NCBI GenBank assembly: GCA_903929485.1
Contig: CAIYUY010000167.1
Span: 1-46,944, forward strand
Source of the DNA: an uncultured Desulfuromonadales bacterium
GTDB lineage: Bacteria > Desulfobacterota > Desulfuromonadia > Geobacterales > CAIOGM01
DNA length: 46,944 nt
Direction of reading: 5' to 3'
Shown: in pieces, positions 18,214-28,033 of the stretch
How positions within the stretch are numbered: the stretch's first letter is position 1
Layout: each line of letters begins with the position of its first letter
Notes under the pieces: generated by a model
Database searches by the model: none
Seen by the model: only the letters and a program-made list of their open reading frames with translations
What the model was told of the DNA's origin: nothing
Program-made: the position numbers and the translations under genes

Positions 18214-20129
18214 AAACTCTCCGTGACTTCAAGACTCACCAAGACGAACTGGAGATGAAGATTGAGGAGCTGAGAAACTCACGGGAGGAACTTGAGGCGT
18301 CCCGGAACAAGTTGGCGCTCCTCTACGATTTCGCCCCGGTGGGGTATTTCACTCTGGACCGCCACGGAGCCGTCAAAACCGTCAACCTGACCGGTATGCG
18401 CATGCTGGGGAGGGAATCAACGGAACTGGTCAGCCGGGAATTCCGGGAGTTCGTGGCTGAGGAAGAGCGATTTGTCTTCAAAACGTTTTTTCATGGGATA
18501 TTTAACGGAAACGGCAAGGAAACCTGCCGTTTGCGGCTTCTCATGAGTAATCATCAGCCGCTCTATGTCCGGATCGAGGCCATGGCCACGGAATCAGGGG
18601 AAGAGTGCCTTGTCGTACTGGTGGACATCACCGAGCGGCGTCGGGGAGAGCAGGCCCTGCTGGAAAGCGAATACAATCTGACCAAGGCTCAGGCCATGAC
18701 CCATGTGGGTTCATGGAGTTACGATCCCGCCACCGGCGAGGTTAAGGCATCCGACGAATTGCTGAAGATCATGCGGCTCACACGCAAGGAGGTAACTCCC
18801 GACGCCTTTGCCGGTGTCATCCATCCGGAAGATCATGATACCGTCATGGAGCATCTTCGCGTCGGGAGGGAAGAGGGGAGGAGTTACGAGATCGAACATC
18901 GTCTCCGCTTTGACGATGGCGGCACACGTTGGGTCTACACCATCGTGGAGGCGTCGGTGAACAGCAGCGGCAAGGTTCTCAAACTCTACGGTACGACCCA
19001 GGACATCACCCTGCGAAAGAAGGGGGAGGTGGAGCTGAGAAATAAAACCAACGAGCTGCAGGCGATCTTCGATTCCATCAGCGACGGCATCGTTGTCTAC
19101 GACCATGACGGCCTGGTTCAACACCACAATCTGATCACTCCGCAACTCTTCCCCCGGAAGCTCCTCCCTGGAAAATCCTGCCGTGAACTGTTTCATCCGG
19201 ACATTCCCCGGCACCGGGAGTGTCCGGTGGAACTGGCCATCCATGGCCGTCGTGTGGAGAGATCCCTGGTTGCCGAAGGAGAGGGGGGGAAAAGTCAATA
19301 CGTGGATGTAACCGCCACCCCTATCAGTGGCGAATTGGGAGAGAACAACCGGGCGCTCCTCTTTTTCCGGGACATCTCGGAAAAACGGCTCCAGGAGATG
19401 CGCCTGATCCAAACGGAAAAGATGTCCAGCATCGGAGTCCTGGCCACAGGGATCGCCCATGAGATCAACAATCCACTCACCTCGGTGGCCGGCTACGCGG
19501 AGGCGTTGCAGCGGCGCTTCCGTGACCAGCCCGAGCTGAAGGAAGATCCCCGGCTGGATGTCTTTCCCCACTACCTGGAGGTAATCATCCGTGAATCCTA
19601 TCGCTGCAAGGGGATCATCGACCACCTGCTCAACTTCGGCAGAAAATCCGATGGGATGAATGTCAAGGTGGAGATAAACGAGTCGCTGGGGGAGATTCTC
19701 GAACTGATCAGGAACCAGCCGGGCTATAAACGGATAAAGGTCGTCACCGGTCTGCAACGGGATCTCCCCCCGGTCCTGGGGGACCCTTCCGGACTCCGGC
19801 AACTCTGCATGAACCTGCTGATAAACGCCCATCAGGCCATCAAAGGGGCCGGCACGGTGGAGGTAACAACGGCATACACCGCGGGCGGGATGGTCACCAT
19901 CACCATCCGTGATACCGGTTGCGGCATGAAGCAGGGGATCATGGACCGGATCTGGGAACCTTTATTCACCACCAAGGAGGTGGGAAAGGGGGTAGGCCTG
20001 GGACTGGCGCTCACCTACAACATAATCAAACGTCACGGCGGCGACATCAGGGTGGAGAGTCGGGTGAACGAAGGATCGCTCTTTACGGTGACGCTGCCGG
20101 CCTCCGGGGAGGGGGGGGTCAGATTTTGA
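18210..20129 (+). CDS. PAS sensor histidine kinase, paralog of 8679..9878
   Basis: GTG start; multiple PAS; HEINNPLTSVAGYAEAL; HATPase GKGVGLGLAL. Confidence 0.93.
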   Translation: MKTLRDFKTHQDELEMKIEELRNSREELEASRNKLALLYDFAPVGYFTLDRHGAVKTVNLTGMRMLGRESTELVSREFREFVAEEERFVFKTFFHGIFNGNGKETCRLRLLMSNHQPLYVRIEAMATESGEECLVVLVDITERRRGEQALLESEYNLTKAQAMTHVGSWSYDPATGEVKASDELLKIMRLTRKEVTPDAFAGVIHPEDHDTVMEHLRVGREEGRSYEIEHRLRFDDGGTRWVYTIVEASVNSSGKVLKLYGTTQDITLRKKGEVELRNKTNELQAIFDSISDGIVVYDHDGLVQHHNLITPQLFPRKLLPGKSCRELFHPDIPRHRECPVELAIHGRRVERSLVAEGEGGKSQYVDVTATPISGELGENNRALLFFRDISEKRLQEMRLIQTEKMSSIGVLATGIAHEINNPLTSVAGYAEALQRRFRDQPELKEDPRLDVFPHYLEVIIRESYRCKGIIDHLLNFGRKSDGMNVKVEINESLGEILELIRNQPGYKRIKVVTGLQRDLPPVLGDPSGLRQLCMNLLINAHQAIKGAGTVEVTTAYTAGGMVTITIRDTGCGMKQGIMDRIWEPLFTTKEVGKGVGLGLALTYNIIKRHGGDIRVESRVNEGSLFTVTLPASGEGGVRF

Positions 20130-21801
20130 ATCTCCCCGCCATCATTTTGAGCTGTTCCGCCAGCCGGGCAAGATCTTCCGAACTCACCTCCACCTGCTTG
20201 CTGTTTGAGGTGATTTCAGCCACGGATCTGTCGGCGGCGGCAATATCCTGAGCTATGGTTTCGGACGCGCCCGTTATCTGAGCCACATTGGTAGTGACCT
20301 CTTGCATCCCCTGGGCGGCGTGAGCTATATTGCCGGCGATATCACTGGTCACCGTCGTTTGTTCCTCTATAGCCACCGCCGTGGCGCCGATCATTTCATT
20401 CACTTCCTGAATCGTATGGGAGATCCGATCTATATCCTCCACGGTCTCGTGGGTGGATAACTGGATATTTTCTATTTTTTCCCTGATCCCTTCGGTGGCC
20501 CTGGCCGTTTGCTGGGCCAGCATCTTGATCTCACTGGCGACTACGGTGAACCCCTTGCCGGCGGCGCCGGCCCTGGCCGCCTCGATGGTGGCGTTCAGCG
20601 CCAGGAGATTGGTCTGGGCGGAAATGGCGGCGATGGTCTCGGAAACCTTGCCGATCTCCAGAGCCGCCCTCCCCAGGGAAGCGACCTTTTCCGACACGTC
20701 TCCTGCCTGGGAAACGGCATTTTCCGCCATGGCGTGCGCCCTGGAGGAGGTACGCGAAATCTCACCGATGGTGGAGGTCATCTCCTCCGTAGCCACTGAT
20801 ACCGTATTAACGTTCGTGCTGCTCTGTTCCATGGCCGCCGCCACGGAGAGCATGTTGCTGCTCATCTGTTGCGCCGCGGCGGCCACACCCATGATACGGG
20901 ACGATGTCTGACCGGTGCAGGAATTCATCTGCAACGAAACAATGGAGAGTTCCGTGGCTGACGAAGAGAGGGTATGTACCCCGTCCGCCATCTCGCCGAA
21001 CAGTCGCTTCAGGTTTGCCGCCATCTGATTCAGTGCGCCGGCCAGTTCCCCCATCTCGTCCTTGGAGGTGACGGAAATGCTCTGCGTCAGATCGCCATCC
21101 GCCATCTTGTTGGCGAAAAGAACCCCCTGTCTCACCGGACCGATGATGCTGCGGGAGATATAGAGCCCGATGACAATAATAAGCGACAGGATTACTGTAT
21201 TTACCACGACAATTACCAGCATGGATTTTTTGAGAATGGCGGCCGCTTCACTTTCCATCTCCGCGCACTTTTTGTTCACCAACTCAACGAGCTTGTCGAT
21301 CCCCGTGCGATGCTTGACATACTCCGGCTCAAGACGGTTCTTCATGATTTCAGCGGCGGCCTCCTTATCCCCGCTCAACAGAGCGGGAACAAAGCTTTCT
21401 TGCGCACTTTTGTAGAACATGGACGCCGACCGGTACGCATCTTCCATGAGGGCGGTTTTGATCTCTCCCGGCGGCAACTCTTTCTTCCAGAATTCATGCC
21501 GCTCTTCGAAATCCCCCTTCAGCTTGGTGAATTCCTTGATATAAATCTGTTTTTTGCCGCCATCCGGTTCATTTTGGAGCCGTTGCAGCGTGAGATATGA
21601 TTCGATGATATATTCGGGTGGCGGCAGGATGTCGGCGGCAAGGTCTTTTCCCTGGACGATCTCCTTGTAGAGCGGACCATTCACCTTCAATTTTTGCAGA
21701 ATAATGAAGGTAGACAGCGAAGAGATACCGATTCCGAGTATAGAGACGATAACTAGCAACAACATTTTTGCGGATAGTTTCATCGCGTCAATCCCCAGCA
21801 T
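20119..21801 (-). CDS. Methyl-accepting chemotaxis protein
   Basis: 4HB-like N-terminus, HAMP, signalling hairpin ISAQTNLLALNATIEAARAGAAGKGFTVVASEIK. Confidence 0.95.
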   Translation of the reverse strand: MLGIDAMKLSAKMLLLVIVSILGIGISSLSTFIILQKLKVNGPLYKEIVQGKDLAADILPPPEYIIESYLTLQRLQNEPDGGKKQIYIKEFTKLKGDFEERHEFWKKELPPGEIKTALMEDAYRSASMFYKSAQESFVPALLSGDKEAAAEIMKNRLEPEYVKHRTGIDKLVELVNKKCAEMESEAAAILKKSMLVIVVVNTVILSLIIVIGLYISRSIIGPVRQGVLFANKMADGDLTQSISVTSKDEMGELAGALNQMAANLKRLFGEMADGVHTLSSSATELSIVSLQMNSCTGQTSSRIMGVAAAAQQMSSNMLSVAAAMEQSSTNVNTVSVATEEMTSTIGEISRTSSRAHAMAENAVSQAGDVSEKVASLGRAALEIGKVSETIAAISAQTNLLALNATIEAARAGAAGKGFTVVASEIKMLAQQTARATEGIREKIENIQLSTHETVEDIDRISHTIQEVNEMIGATAVAIEEQTTVTSDIAGNIAHAAQGMQEVTTNVAQITGASETIAQDIAAADRSVAEITSNSKQVEVSSEDLARLAEQLKMMAGRFKI

Positions 21802-21899
21802 GACACCCCCTCCTTCACACTTAAAATTCCACATTTTTGAAAATCAAAGACAAAAAAGCCGTTCTCGGGCGTTTTTCTCAAGGGATGCGCAAACAGCCG

Positions 21900-21938
21900 A
21901 ATCCGTTCACCCTTCGACAAACCGAGGGTGAACGGATT
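21900..21938. repeat. Palindromic dispersed element / hairpin
   Basis: AATCCGTTCACCCT (21900-21913) / AGGGTGAACGGATT (21925-21938), CTTCGACAA loop. Confidence 0.8.
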
Positions 21939-21972
21939 CAATTTCAAGTACCGATTTATTTTCAAAATCGCC

Positions 21973-23913
21973 TTACTGCACCGTCAGCTGATCGGCCACC
22001 AGAGTCCCCACGGCGACGGTCACGACACCGACGACAGTCGTGCTTCCGGGGCGACTCACATAGGCGCCATCATACCCCCCCTGCAAGGTAACGGTGATGC
22101 CAAGCCGGTTCAGGTTCAGACCGCCGGAGAAAGAACTCTCCGTTGCCTGAATCAGATCACCGCTTGTCGCCGCCGCATAAGCCTGCAGCAGAGTCTGGTA
22201 ATAAGAAGTTCCTATCCGAACGGGGAGCAGCGTGCTGCTGAAAGTGGGGGTTACGGTGCAGTCGGCGGTAATGGGAGCAGTGGTGTAGCTGTTACCGACC
22301 AACGTCCCGCCACATCCGGTTACCGAGAGAATCGTATAACCGTTATCAGGTGTGACGGTAAACGAAATTGTTTTATTGAACTCCACCACCTGCTGGAGAA
22401 GAGGAGTGATGCTGCCGTGGGACGTATTCACCGGCGTCACTTTATAGGTGACGGGTGACACCCCGATGACGGTAAACGTGTAGGAGGCAATGGCGCCCAC
22501 CAGCGGACTGCTCTGGGAGCCGGAGTTGATGGAGGTGGAGTCATTACCATCAACGGCCAGGACGTAGATCGTATGAGCGCCGGATGTCAGGGGTGAGGTG
22601 GTCGCACTGAAATAACCGACAGCGGGAGTTGCCGCCAGCCAGACTCCCCGTTGAGTATCGACCTGATAATAAACGGTGCGTACCGGTGAACCGGTGGAAC
22701 TGGCGGCGGTGAGGGTGAAAGTTGGAGTCGTGGTGGTAGTCGTATCTCCCACCAAAGGAGAGACGGTGGTGAGCAGCGGGCTCAACGGGACGGGAGTTTC
22801 CGCTATGACCGTCACGTTGTTACTGAAGTTGTTAGCCACATAGACGGTGTTAGTTGTCAGGTTTACCGCAACCGCCCGGGGTTGAGCACCGACGTTAAGA
22901 GTCGACACGGAAAAATTATTACCGCCGTCAATCACCGTGACGCTATTGTAACCGGATTGATTGTTGGCGACATAGACCTTGCCGCTCACCGGATTCACCG
23001 TCAATCCCACGGGCTGTCCTCCCGTGGCCACCGTTTTTATGATCGTGTTGGTATCGTCAATTACGGACACACTGCCGCTATTGGCGATATAGTTGACTGC
23101 GTAGGCCAGGTTGCTTTTCGGGTTCACCGCCACGGCATTATAGCAATTACCTCCAACGACACCCACGGTGTTCAGCACGGTATCGGTGTTACCGTTAATT
23201 ATCGTCACAGTCCCATTATAATTAGCGACATAAACCTTATTGGTCCCCGGATTAACCGCCACGGCCTCGGGACTTACCGGCGTGACTCCGGGATCCGCCA
23301 CCAGGGGAATCGTTTTGATTCCGTTAAAGCCGTCAATCACCGTAATGCTATCCCCCAGATTATGAGCGACATAGACCTTATTGGTCACAGGATTTACCGC
23401 CAGCGCCCAAGGCGCCGACTTGACCCCCAGATCGATGGTGGTAATCGCATCAGTCGAACCGTCGATGACCGTCACGCTGTTACCCTGTTTATTGGCGACG
23501 TAAATCTTGTTACTCTCCACATTCACCGCCACCGCGCAGGGATAGGCTCCCGTGTTAATCACGGTGCCGACACTCCCGGTGGCCCCGTCTATTACCGTCA
23601 CATTGCCGGATCCGGAGTTGGTGACATAAATCTTATTAGTCCGCGGGTTTACCGCCACAGCGTTAGCCGAATACGTGGCGGTGCTCCCCGTCCCCACTGT
23701 CGCTTCGGAAGTGCCGGTGGCGCCGTCGATCACCGTGACCGTGGCGGGATTATAGATATGGTTTACGACATAGATCTTGTTGGTTACCGGATTAACCGCC
23801 ACGGCCCAGGGGCTTACCCCGGTGGGGATGGGGTTCTGGGCCGAGACAACCATCGGCAACCAGACCAGCAGCATCAGCTGGAGAAAAGAGACCTTGCAGA
23901 TAAGCTTAACCAT
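21973..23913 (-). CDS. Secreted YVTN-family beta-propeller protein with C-terminal repeat region
   Basis: Signal peptide; many A-V-A-V-N-P..NK-[VI]-Y-V-A-N...V-T-V-I-D-G repeats. Confidence 0.88.
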   Translation of the reverse strand: MVKLICKVSFLQLMLLVWLPMVVSAQNPIPTGVSPWAVAVNPVTNKIYVVNHIYNPATVTVIDGATGTSEATVGTGSTATYSANAVAVNPRTNKIYVTNSGSGNVTVIDGATGSVGTVINTGAYPCAVAVNVESNKIYVANKQGNSVTVIDGSTDAITTIDLGVKSAPWALAVNPVTNKVYVAHNLGDSITVIDGFNGIKTIPLVADPGVTPVSPEAVAVNPGTNKVYVANYNGTVTIINGNTDTVLNTVGVVGGNCYNAVAVNPKSNLAYAVNYIANSGSVSVIDDTNTIIKTVATGGQPVGLTVNPVSGKVYVANNQSGYNSVTVIDGGNNFSVSTLNVGAQPRAVAVNLTTNTVYVANNFSNNVTVIAETPVPLSPLLTTVSPLVGDTTTTTTPTFTLTAASSTGSPVRTVYYQVDTQRGVWLAATPAVGYFSATTSPLTSGAHTIYVLAVDGNDSTSINSGSQSSPLVGAIASYTFTVIGVSPVTYKVTPVNTSHGSITPLLQQVVEFNKTISFTVTPDNGYTILSVTGCGGTLVGNSYTTAPITADCTVTPTFSSTLLPVRIGTSYYQTLLQAYAAATSGDLIQATESSFSGGLNLNRLGITVTLQGGYDGAYVSRPGSTTVVGVVTVAVGTLVADQLTVQ

Positions 23914-23946
23914 ATCGTCCTCCCTATCCTGGCATCGTTTCAATAA

Positions 23947-24765
23947 CTACTGGTTAGGAGCATTGACCGCCGGCCAGACCGGTGGCGCCAGATCCGGCGA
24001 TGTGGGAGGCGGCCAGATATACGTGGGAGCAGCGGGATTGGCCGTTTTACTTAAATCACCGTGGCACATGGTATTGTTATAGCAGCCGGGAGCTGTCCCC
24101 ACGGGGGCGCCGTCACGAGTGGCCAACAGGTTGTTGAAGGTGGTATAGTTGGTATAAACCGGCGCATAGACGGATCCGGTGAAGTAACGGAAACGATGGT
24201 GTTTCACTCTGTTATGGCAGGGGTAACAGGCGGGGGCGTTATCCGCGGAAACAACTGCGTGAGTATGCTGCATCCAATCGGGGCTTTGACCGTTCCAAGC
24301 GTCATGTGGCATCCCCATGGTATGGAAATGACAGTTATTGGCATCAAAACAGTTCACATTGTGAGAAAGGGAGGTCCCCTTGTAATCGGCGCCGTGACAG
24401 TTCTGACAGGAGAGAAAGCCGGAGATGACATTATTGGCAAGGACCCCGGGCGATCCCTTGGCCATGTCGCCATGGGCGGAGGGCCAGTCCGCATAAAAAG
24501 GTCCGGGCGGAACCGAATGCAGATGGCATGCATTATTGCAGGTTATCTTGGCGCTCCCCCCCAGAAGGTCCTGCCCGTGGCACTCCTTGCACTGCCCCGG
24601 TGACGCTACGTACTGAAGCCCATGGGAGATGGGGGATTCCCACCCGGTGGTGTGCTGCGTCGCCTGGAATGACGGCGCAGCCGAGTTTGACGAGCCACAC
24701 CCGCAAACAGCAATCAAAAGAGCGCCGCCCGCGAGAAACCTGCTACTGAATTTTATTATTTTCAT
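23947..24765 (-). CDS. Multiheme c-type cytochrome lipoprotein
   Basis: LIAVCGC lipobox; CKECH, CNNACH, CQNCH, CFDANNCH, CYPCH, CYNNTMCH. Confidence 0.85.
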   Translation of the reverse strand: MKIIKFSSRFLAGGALLIAVCGCGSSNSAAPSFQATQHTTGWESPISHGLQYVASPGQCKECHGQDLLGGSAKITCNNACHLHSVPPGPFYADWPSAHGDMAKGSPGVLANNVISGFLSCQNCHGADYKGTSLSHNVNCFDANNCHFHTMGMPHDAWNGQSPDWMQHTHAVVSADNAPACYPCHNRVKHHRFRYFTGSVYAPVYTNYTTFNNLLATRDGAPVGTAPGCYNNTMCHGDLSKTANPAAPTYIWPPPTSPDLAPPVWPAVNAPNQ

Positions 24766-24787
24766 CGTAAACTCCTTCGGTTAGCGG

Positions 24788-25261
24788 TTATCGGTGACAG
24801 CCCATGCATTTCTCGTTATTGGCCCGGCCGTGGCATTTGTAGCAGCTCCCCGGATCCATCTTACCGTCAATCTTGTGCTGGGTCATGTAATCACCGCGAT
24901 GGGGGATCATCCGGTCGGGACGGTCGCCGTACTTCAGCGCCGGCTTCATGTTCTCCTTGGAGACATGGCAGTCGTTGCAGAAAGAGCGTTTATGACAGGT
25001 GGCGCACAACTGGTCATTCTGCCCTGCATAGTACCTGTGGTTGAGAATGAACTGGGTGGAATGATTGAAGGCGGCGAAGGGCTTGAGAATCCCCTTTACC
25101 TGGTCCTCGTGGCATTCGGAGCAGCTCACCCTCCCCTCTTCCAACGCCTCGGGGTGAGAAGCGGGAAGAGAACCTCCGGAGGCGGCTTGAGCTGAGTAAA
25201 CCGTGGCGGTGAGTAAGCCGGCCAGAGCTGCGACTATGGCAATAAGCCGAGTTAATTTCAT
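24788..25261 (-). CDS. Pentaheme c-type cytochrome
   Basis: Signal peptide; CSECH, CATCH, CNDCH, CYKCH, CMGCH. Confidence 0.92.
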   Translation of the reverse strand: MKLTRLIAIVAALAGLLTATVYSAQAASGGSLPASHPEALEEGRVSCSECHEDQVKGILKPFAAFNHSTQFILNHRYYAGQNDQLCATCHKRSFCNDCHVSKENMKPALKYGDRPDRMIPHRGDYMTQHKIDGKMDPGSCYKCHGRANNEKCMGCHR

Positions 25262-26658
25262 TTGTGCGCTCCTTTGCCTTCAGTGGTGAAATTATAAACA
25301 ACCTTGAGAAGTCCCTTGACTTCGTCGTTATAGTCGGGGTTCTGACCGTAGCTGATATCCCCAGAGACCAGGAGGTGGGGGGTGATGCGGTATCCCAGGG
25401 ATGCCAGCAGTTCAAAAGCGCTCCCCCTGCCGTTGATATTCTGGTTGTAGAGCTGGGCTATGCCGTCAAAGGCCGCCACATAGGCATGATTATCGTACAT
25501 GGCATAGCCGCGCAACTCATTGTACCGGGTCGCCGGAGTAATCCCCGCGGTGGGCGCCACATCCGCGCCATCTACCCGGTGATAGGAGAAACCGGTTCTC
25601 ACCTTGTTATCGGCAAAAGCGCCGCGCAGATCAAAACCGTACCGATTGGAGTTTCCCTTGACCTCACGGTTATAGCGGCGGTAATCAGCCGAGAGTTCCA
25701 CAGTCTTGGTAGCGGCCAGCGTCACGGTGGCGCCGTAACGGCGCATCTTATCGTTGATCGTGGGATTGAAGAGTGAAGGGAGGTTGGAAGCGGAGAAATA
25801 GTTTCTCGGATTTTGGTCGGTATACTCACCATTCAGCGAAAGCTTATCCGCAGGACGAACCGTCAGCAGGTAGCTGTTCTCGGCAATCCCCGATGAGGCA
25901 AGATCATAGGTGGTATGACCATTCAGATCCGCCATCTTGAAGGGGCTGAGCCAGACATCTCCCCCCACCAATTGACGATAGGACCGGAGCGATCCAGGTG
26001 CGATATAACCATCGGAACCGGCGACAAGCGCGCCATTACTGATGACGGTCCGTATCCCCCCCTCGTAAAGGGTGGAGACTCCCAGTTCCAGCATCCCCGC
26101 CACGCGCGAGCTTACCCTCCCGCCAACGATGGTATCACCCTTGTTACCGCTTTCATAAAACTTGACGGGTGTCCCGGCAACGTTCACCGTTGTCTGTTTT
26201 TGATAATCCAGTTTGCTGGGGGCGCCGCCGAAGGCCGAAAGAGTCAGCCCCAGGGGGAGGTCCGTGCGGAAGCTGACGCCATCTATCTGCTCGTTGGCCA
26301 GACCGTCAAAGACAAACACTCTTCCCGCCTTGACCTGGGCGTTATTGGTGGGGAGGCGGTAATCCAGATAGAAGTAGGTCAGGTTGCCGTTGTAACGATC
26401 CTCACCAGGGAGCGTACTCCCCATGGTGACATCGCCCCATCCATTGAAATGGAGGGAAAGCCCCTCGGTACCGAGCTTGGTGGCGTCGATCGTCAGATAC
26501 TGCGTCGCCGGGGCCTGAAACTTTTTATCGAAACCGGGCGCGGCATACTGCTGAAATCGCAGATAGGTTGCGGAGTCCATGGAATACTCCGGCGCGGCCG
26601 CCGCCAACGTCGGCATCAGGCACAACATAACTCCAAGAAAACATTTCATTCGTCGCAT
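25258..26658 (-). CDS. Outer-membrane beta-barrel (electron-conduit-type porin)
   Basis: Signal peptide MKCFLGVMLCLMPTLAAAA; alternating strand pattern; overlaps pentaheme gene by 4 nt (ATGA). Confidence 0.78.
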   Translation of the reverse strand: MRRMKCFLGVMLCLMPTLAAAAPEYSMDSATYLRFQQYAAPGFDKKFQAPATQYLTIDATKLGTEGLSLHFNGWGDVTMGSTLPGEDRYNGNLTYFYLDYRLPTNNAQVKAGRVFVFDGLANEQIDGVSFRTDLPLGLTLSAFGGAPSKLDYQKQTTVNVAGTPVKFYESGNKGDTIVGGRVSSRVAGMLELGVSTLYEGGIRTVISNGALVAGSDGYIAPGSLRSYRQLVGGDVWLSPFKMADLNGHTTYDLASSGIAENSYLLTVRPADKLSLNGEYTDQNPRNYFSASNLPSLFNPTINDKMRRYGATVTLAATKTVELSADYRRYNREVKGNSNRYGFDLRGAFADNKVRTGFSYHRVDGADVAPTAGITPATRYNELRGYAMYDNHAYVAAFDGIAQLYNQNINGRGSAFELLASLGYRITPHLLVSGDISYGQNPDYNDEVKGLLKVVYNFTTEGKGAHK

Positions 26659-26787
26659 CTGTCACTCCTTGCAAAGGTTTCTCGCATGCAAACGGGCACG
26701 CAATTCTGTTATGTACGATCTTCGTAAGACGCCTATACTTCAAGCCCCATGGATTGATAATTTCATGAATAAGCAGAAAACTTTATT

Positions 26788-26816
26788 TATATATATCAAC
26801 CAGGGCGGCCTGTCAA
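26788..26816 (-). promoter_or_regulatory. Sigma70-type promoter of porin-cytochrome cluster
   Basis: Minus strand TTGACA-N17-TATATA. Confidence 0.75.
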
Positions 26817-26855
26817 GCGTCACATTTTTTTGTTTTTCTGCCGCGACAAGGCGCT

Positions 26856-27203
26856 CTACTCATCATCGCGATTATAGTCATCCTGAAAGCGGATGATATC
26901 ATCCTCCCCAAGATACTCACCGCTCTGAACCTCGATGATACAGAGCGGTATCCTGCCGGGATTCGCCAGACGATGAAGTGTTCCCATGGGAATGAAGGTT
27001 GACTCATTCACGTTGAGGATAAATTCACGGTCACCACTGAGTACCTCCGCTGTCCCCGAAACCACGATCCAATGTTCGCACCGGTGGTGATGCATCTGAA
27101 GCGAGAGCCGCTGCCCCGGATGAACTTCTATCCGCTTGATCTTGTAGCTCTTATTCTCTTCGAGAACCGTATAGGTTCCCCATGGTCGTTCACCGATTTC
27201 CAT
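26856..27203 (-). CDS. Cupin, mannose-6-phosphate isomerase type II-like
   Basis: MEIGERPWGTYTVLEENKSYKIKRIEVHPGQRLSLQMHHHRCEHWIVVSGTAEV. Confidence 0.92.
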   Translation of the reverse strand: MEIGERPWGTYTVLEENKSYKIKRIEVHPGQRLSLQMHHHRCEHWIVVSGTAEVLSGDREFILNVNESTFIPMGTLHRLANPGRIPLCIIEVQSGEYLGEDDIIRFQDDYNRDDE

Positions 27204-27205
27204 GG

Positions 27206-28033
27206 TCAGCTCCTTGATGAAAGGTATGATCGCAATGCCTCGCGCCAACCCTGTGGGGTGAAACCGGTATGGCGTGAGAGCTTGCCGCACTCCAGGGTCG
27301 AGTAAAGGGGACGAGGCGCCGGCCGGTTCAGCTCCTTCGTCGTCATGGGGTGCACCGTCACCGGCATACCCGCCTCGGTGAAGATCGCCCGAGCGAACTC
27401 GTTCCAGGAACAGAAGCCGGCGTTGGCCGCGTGATAGGTCCCCCGACAACGATGGTCAATGAGCGCCCCGATTGACTTGGCCAGATCCACGGTCCAGGTG
27501 GGAGAACCGATCTGATCATCCACCACGGAGAGCTCCGTCCGTTCAGCGGCAAGACGGAGCATGGTCTCCACGAAGTTCTTTCCGTGCAGGCCATACAACC
27601 ACTGGGTCCGAATGATGAGATGATCCGGATTGAGCCGGGCATTATTCTCACCCAGGAGTTTGGATTCCCCATACACACTTAATGGTCCGGTGGGATCATC
27701 CTCCAGGTAGGGACTCCCCTTGCCGCCATCAAAGACGTAATCGGTGCTGATCTGGACCAGTTTAGCGCCTATATCCGCCGAGACTCCGGCCAGATGCCCT
27801 ACCCCATCACCGTTGACCGCATACGCCGGCTCACGGTTGGTCTCGCAGCCGTCCACATCGGTGTAAGCGGCGACATTCACCACCACCTGGGGTTTCAGTG
27901 TCAGAAGAACCGTCCTGACCGAATCAGGTGAGGTGATATCGATCTCGCCAATATCCACCCCCCGTATTTCACCGGAGAGAACCGTCATCAGGTCCCGCCC
28001 CAGCATGCCGTTAGCGCCAACTACAAGAATCAT
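27206..28033 (-). CDS. rfbD: dTDP-4-dehydrorhamnose reductase
   Basis: MILVVGANGMLGRDL; ISTDYVFDGGKGSPYLEDDPTGPLSVYGESKLLGE. Confidence 0.94.
   Translation of the reverse strand: MILVVGANGMLGRDLMTVLSGEIRGVDIGEIDITSPDSVRTVLLTLKPQVVVNVAAYTDVDGCETNREPAYAVNGDGVGHLAGVSADIGAKLVQISTDYVFDGGKGSPYLEDDPTGPLSVYGESKLLGENNARLNPDHLIIRTQWLYGLHGKNFVETMLRLAAERTELSVVDDQIGSPTWTVDLAKSIGALIDHRCRGTYHAANAGFCSWNEFARAIFTEAGMPVTVHPMTTKELNRPAPRPLYSTLECGKLSRHTGFTPQGWREALRSYLSSRS

Noticed and set aside
18711-19832. 373-aa minus-strand ORF
   Set aside because: Antisense shadow of the histidine kinase; a similar shadow lies over the other kinase (9021-9809).
21973-23913. Possible CRISPR-like repetition
   Set aside because: Repeats are degenerate, codon-phased blades of a beta-propeller, not identical repeats with unique spacers.
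22882-23946. 354-aa plus-strand ORF with regular repeats
   Set aside because: Antisense reading of the YVTN repeats; periodicity comes from the coding strand.
26659-26787. GEMM-type (cyclic dinucleotide) riboswitch in the cytochrome cluster leader
   Set aside because: A ~120-nt leader exists, but I could not recognise the conserved GEMM core; a covariance search would be needed.
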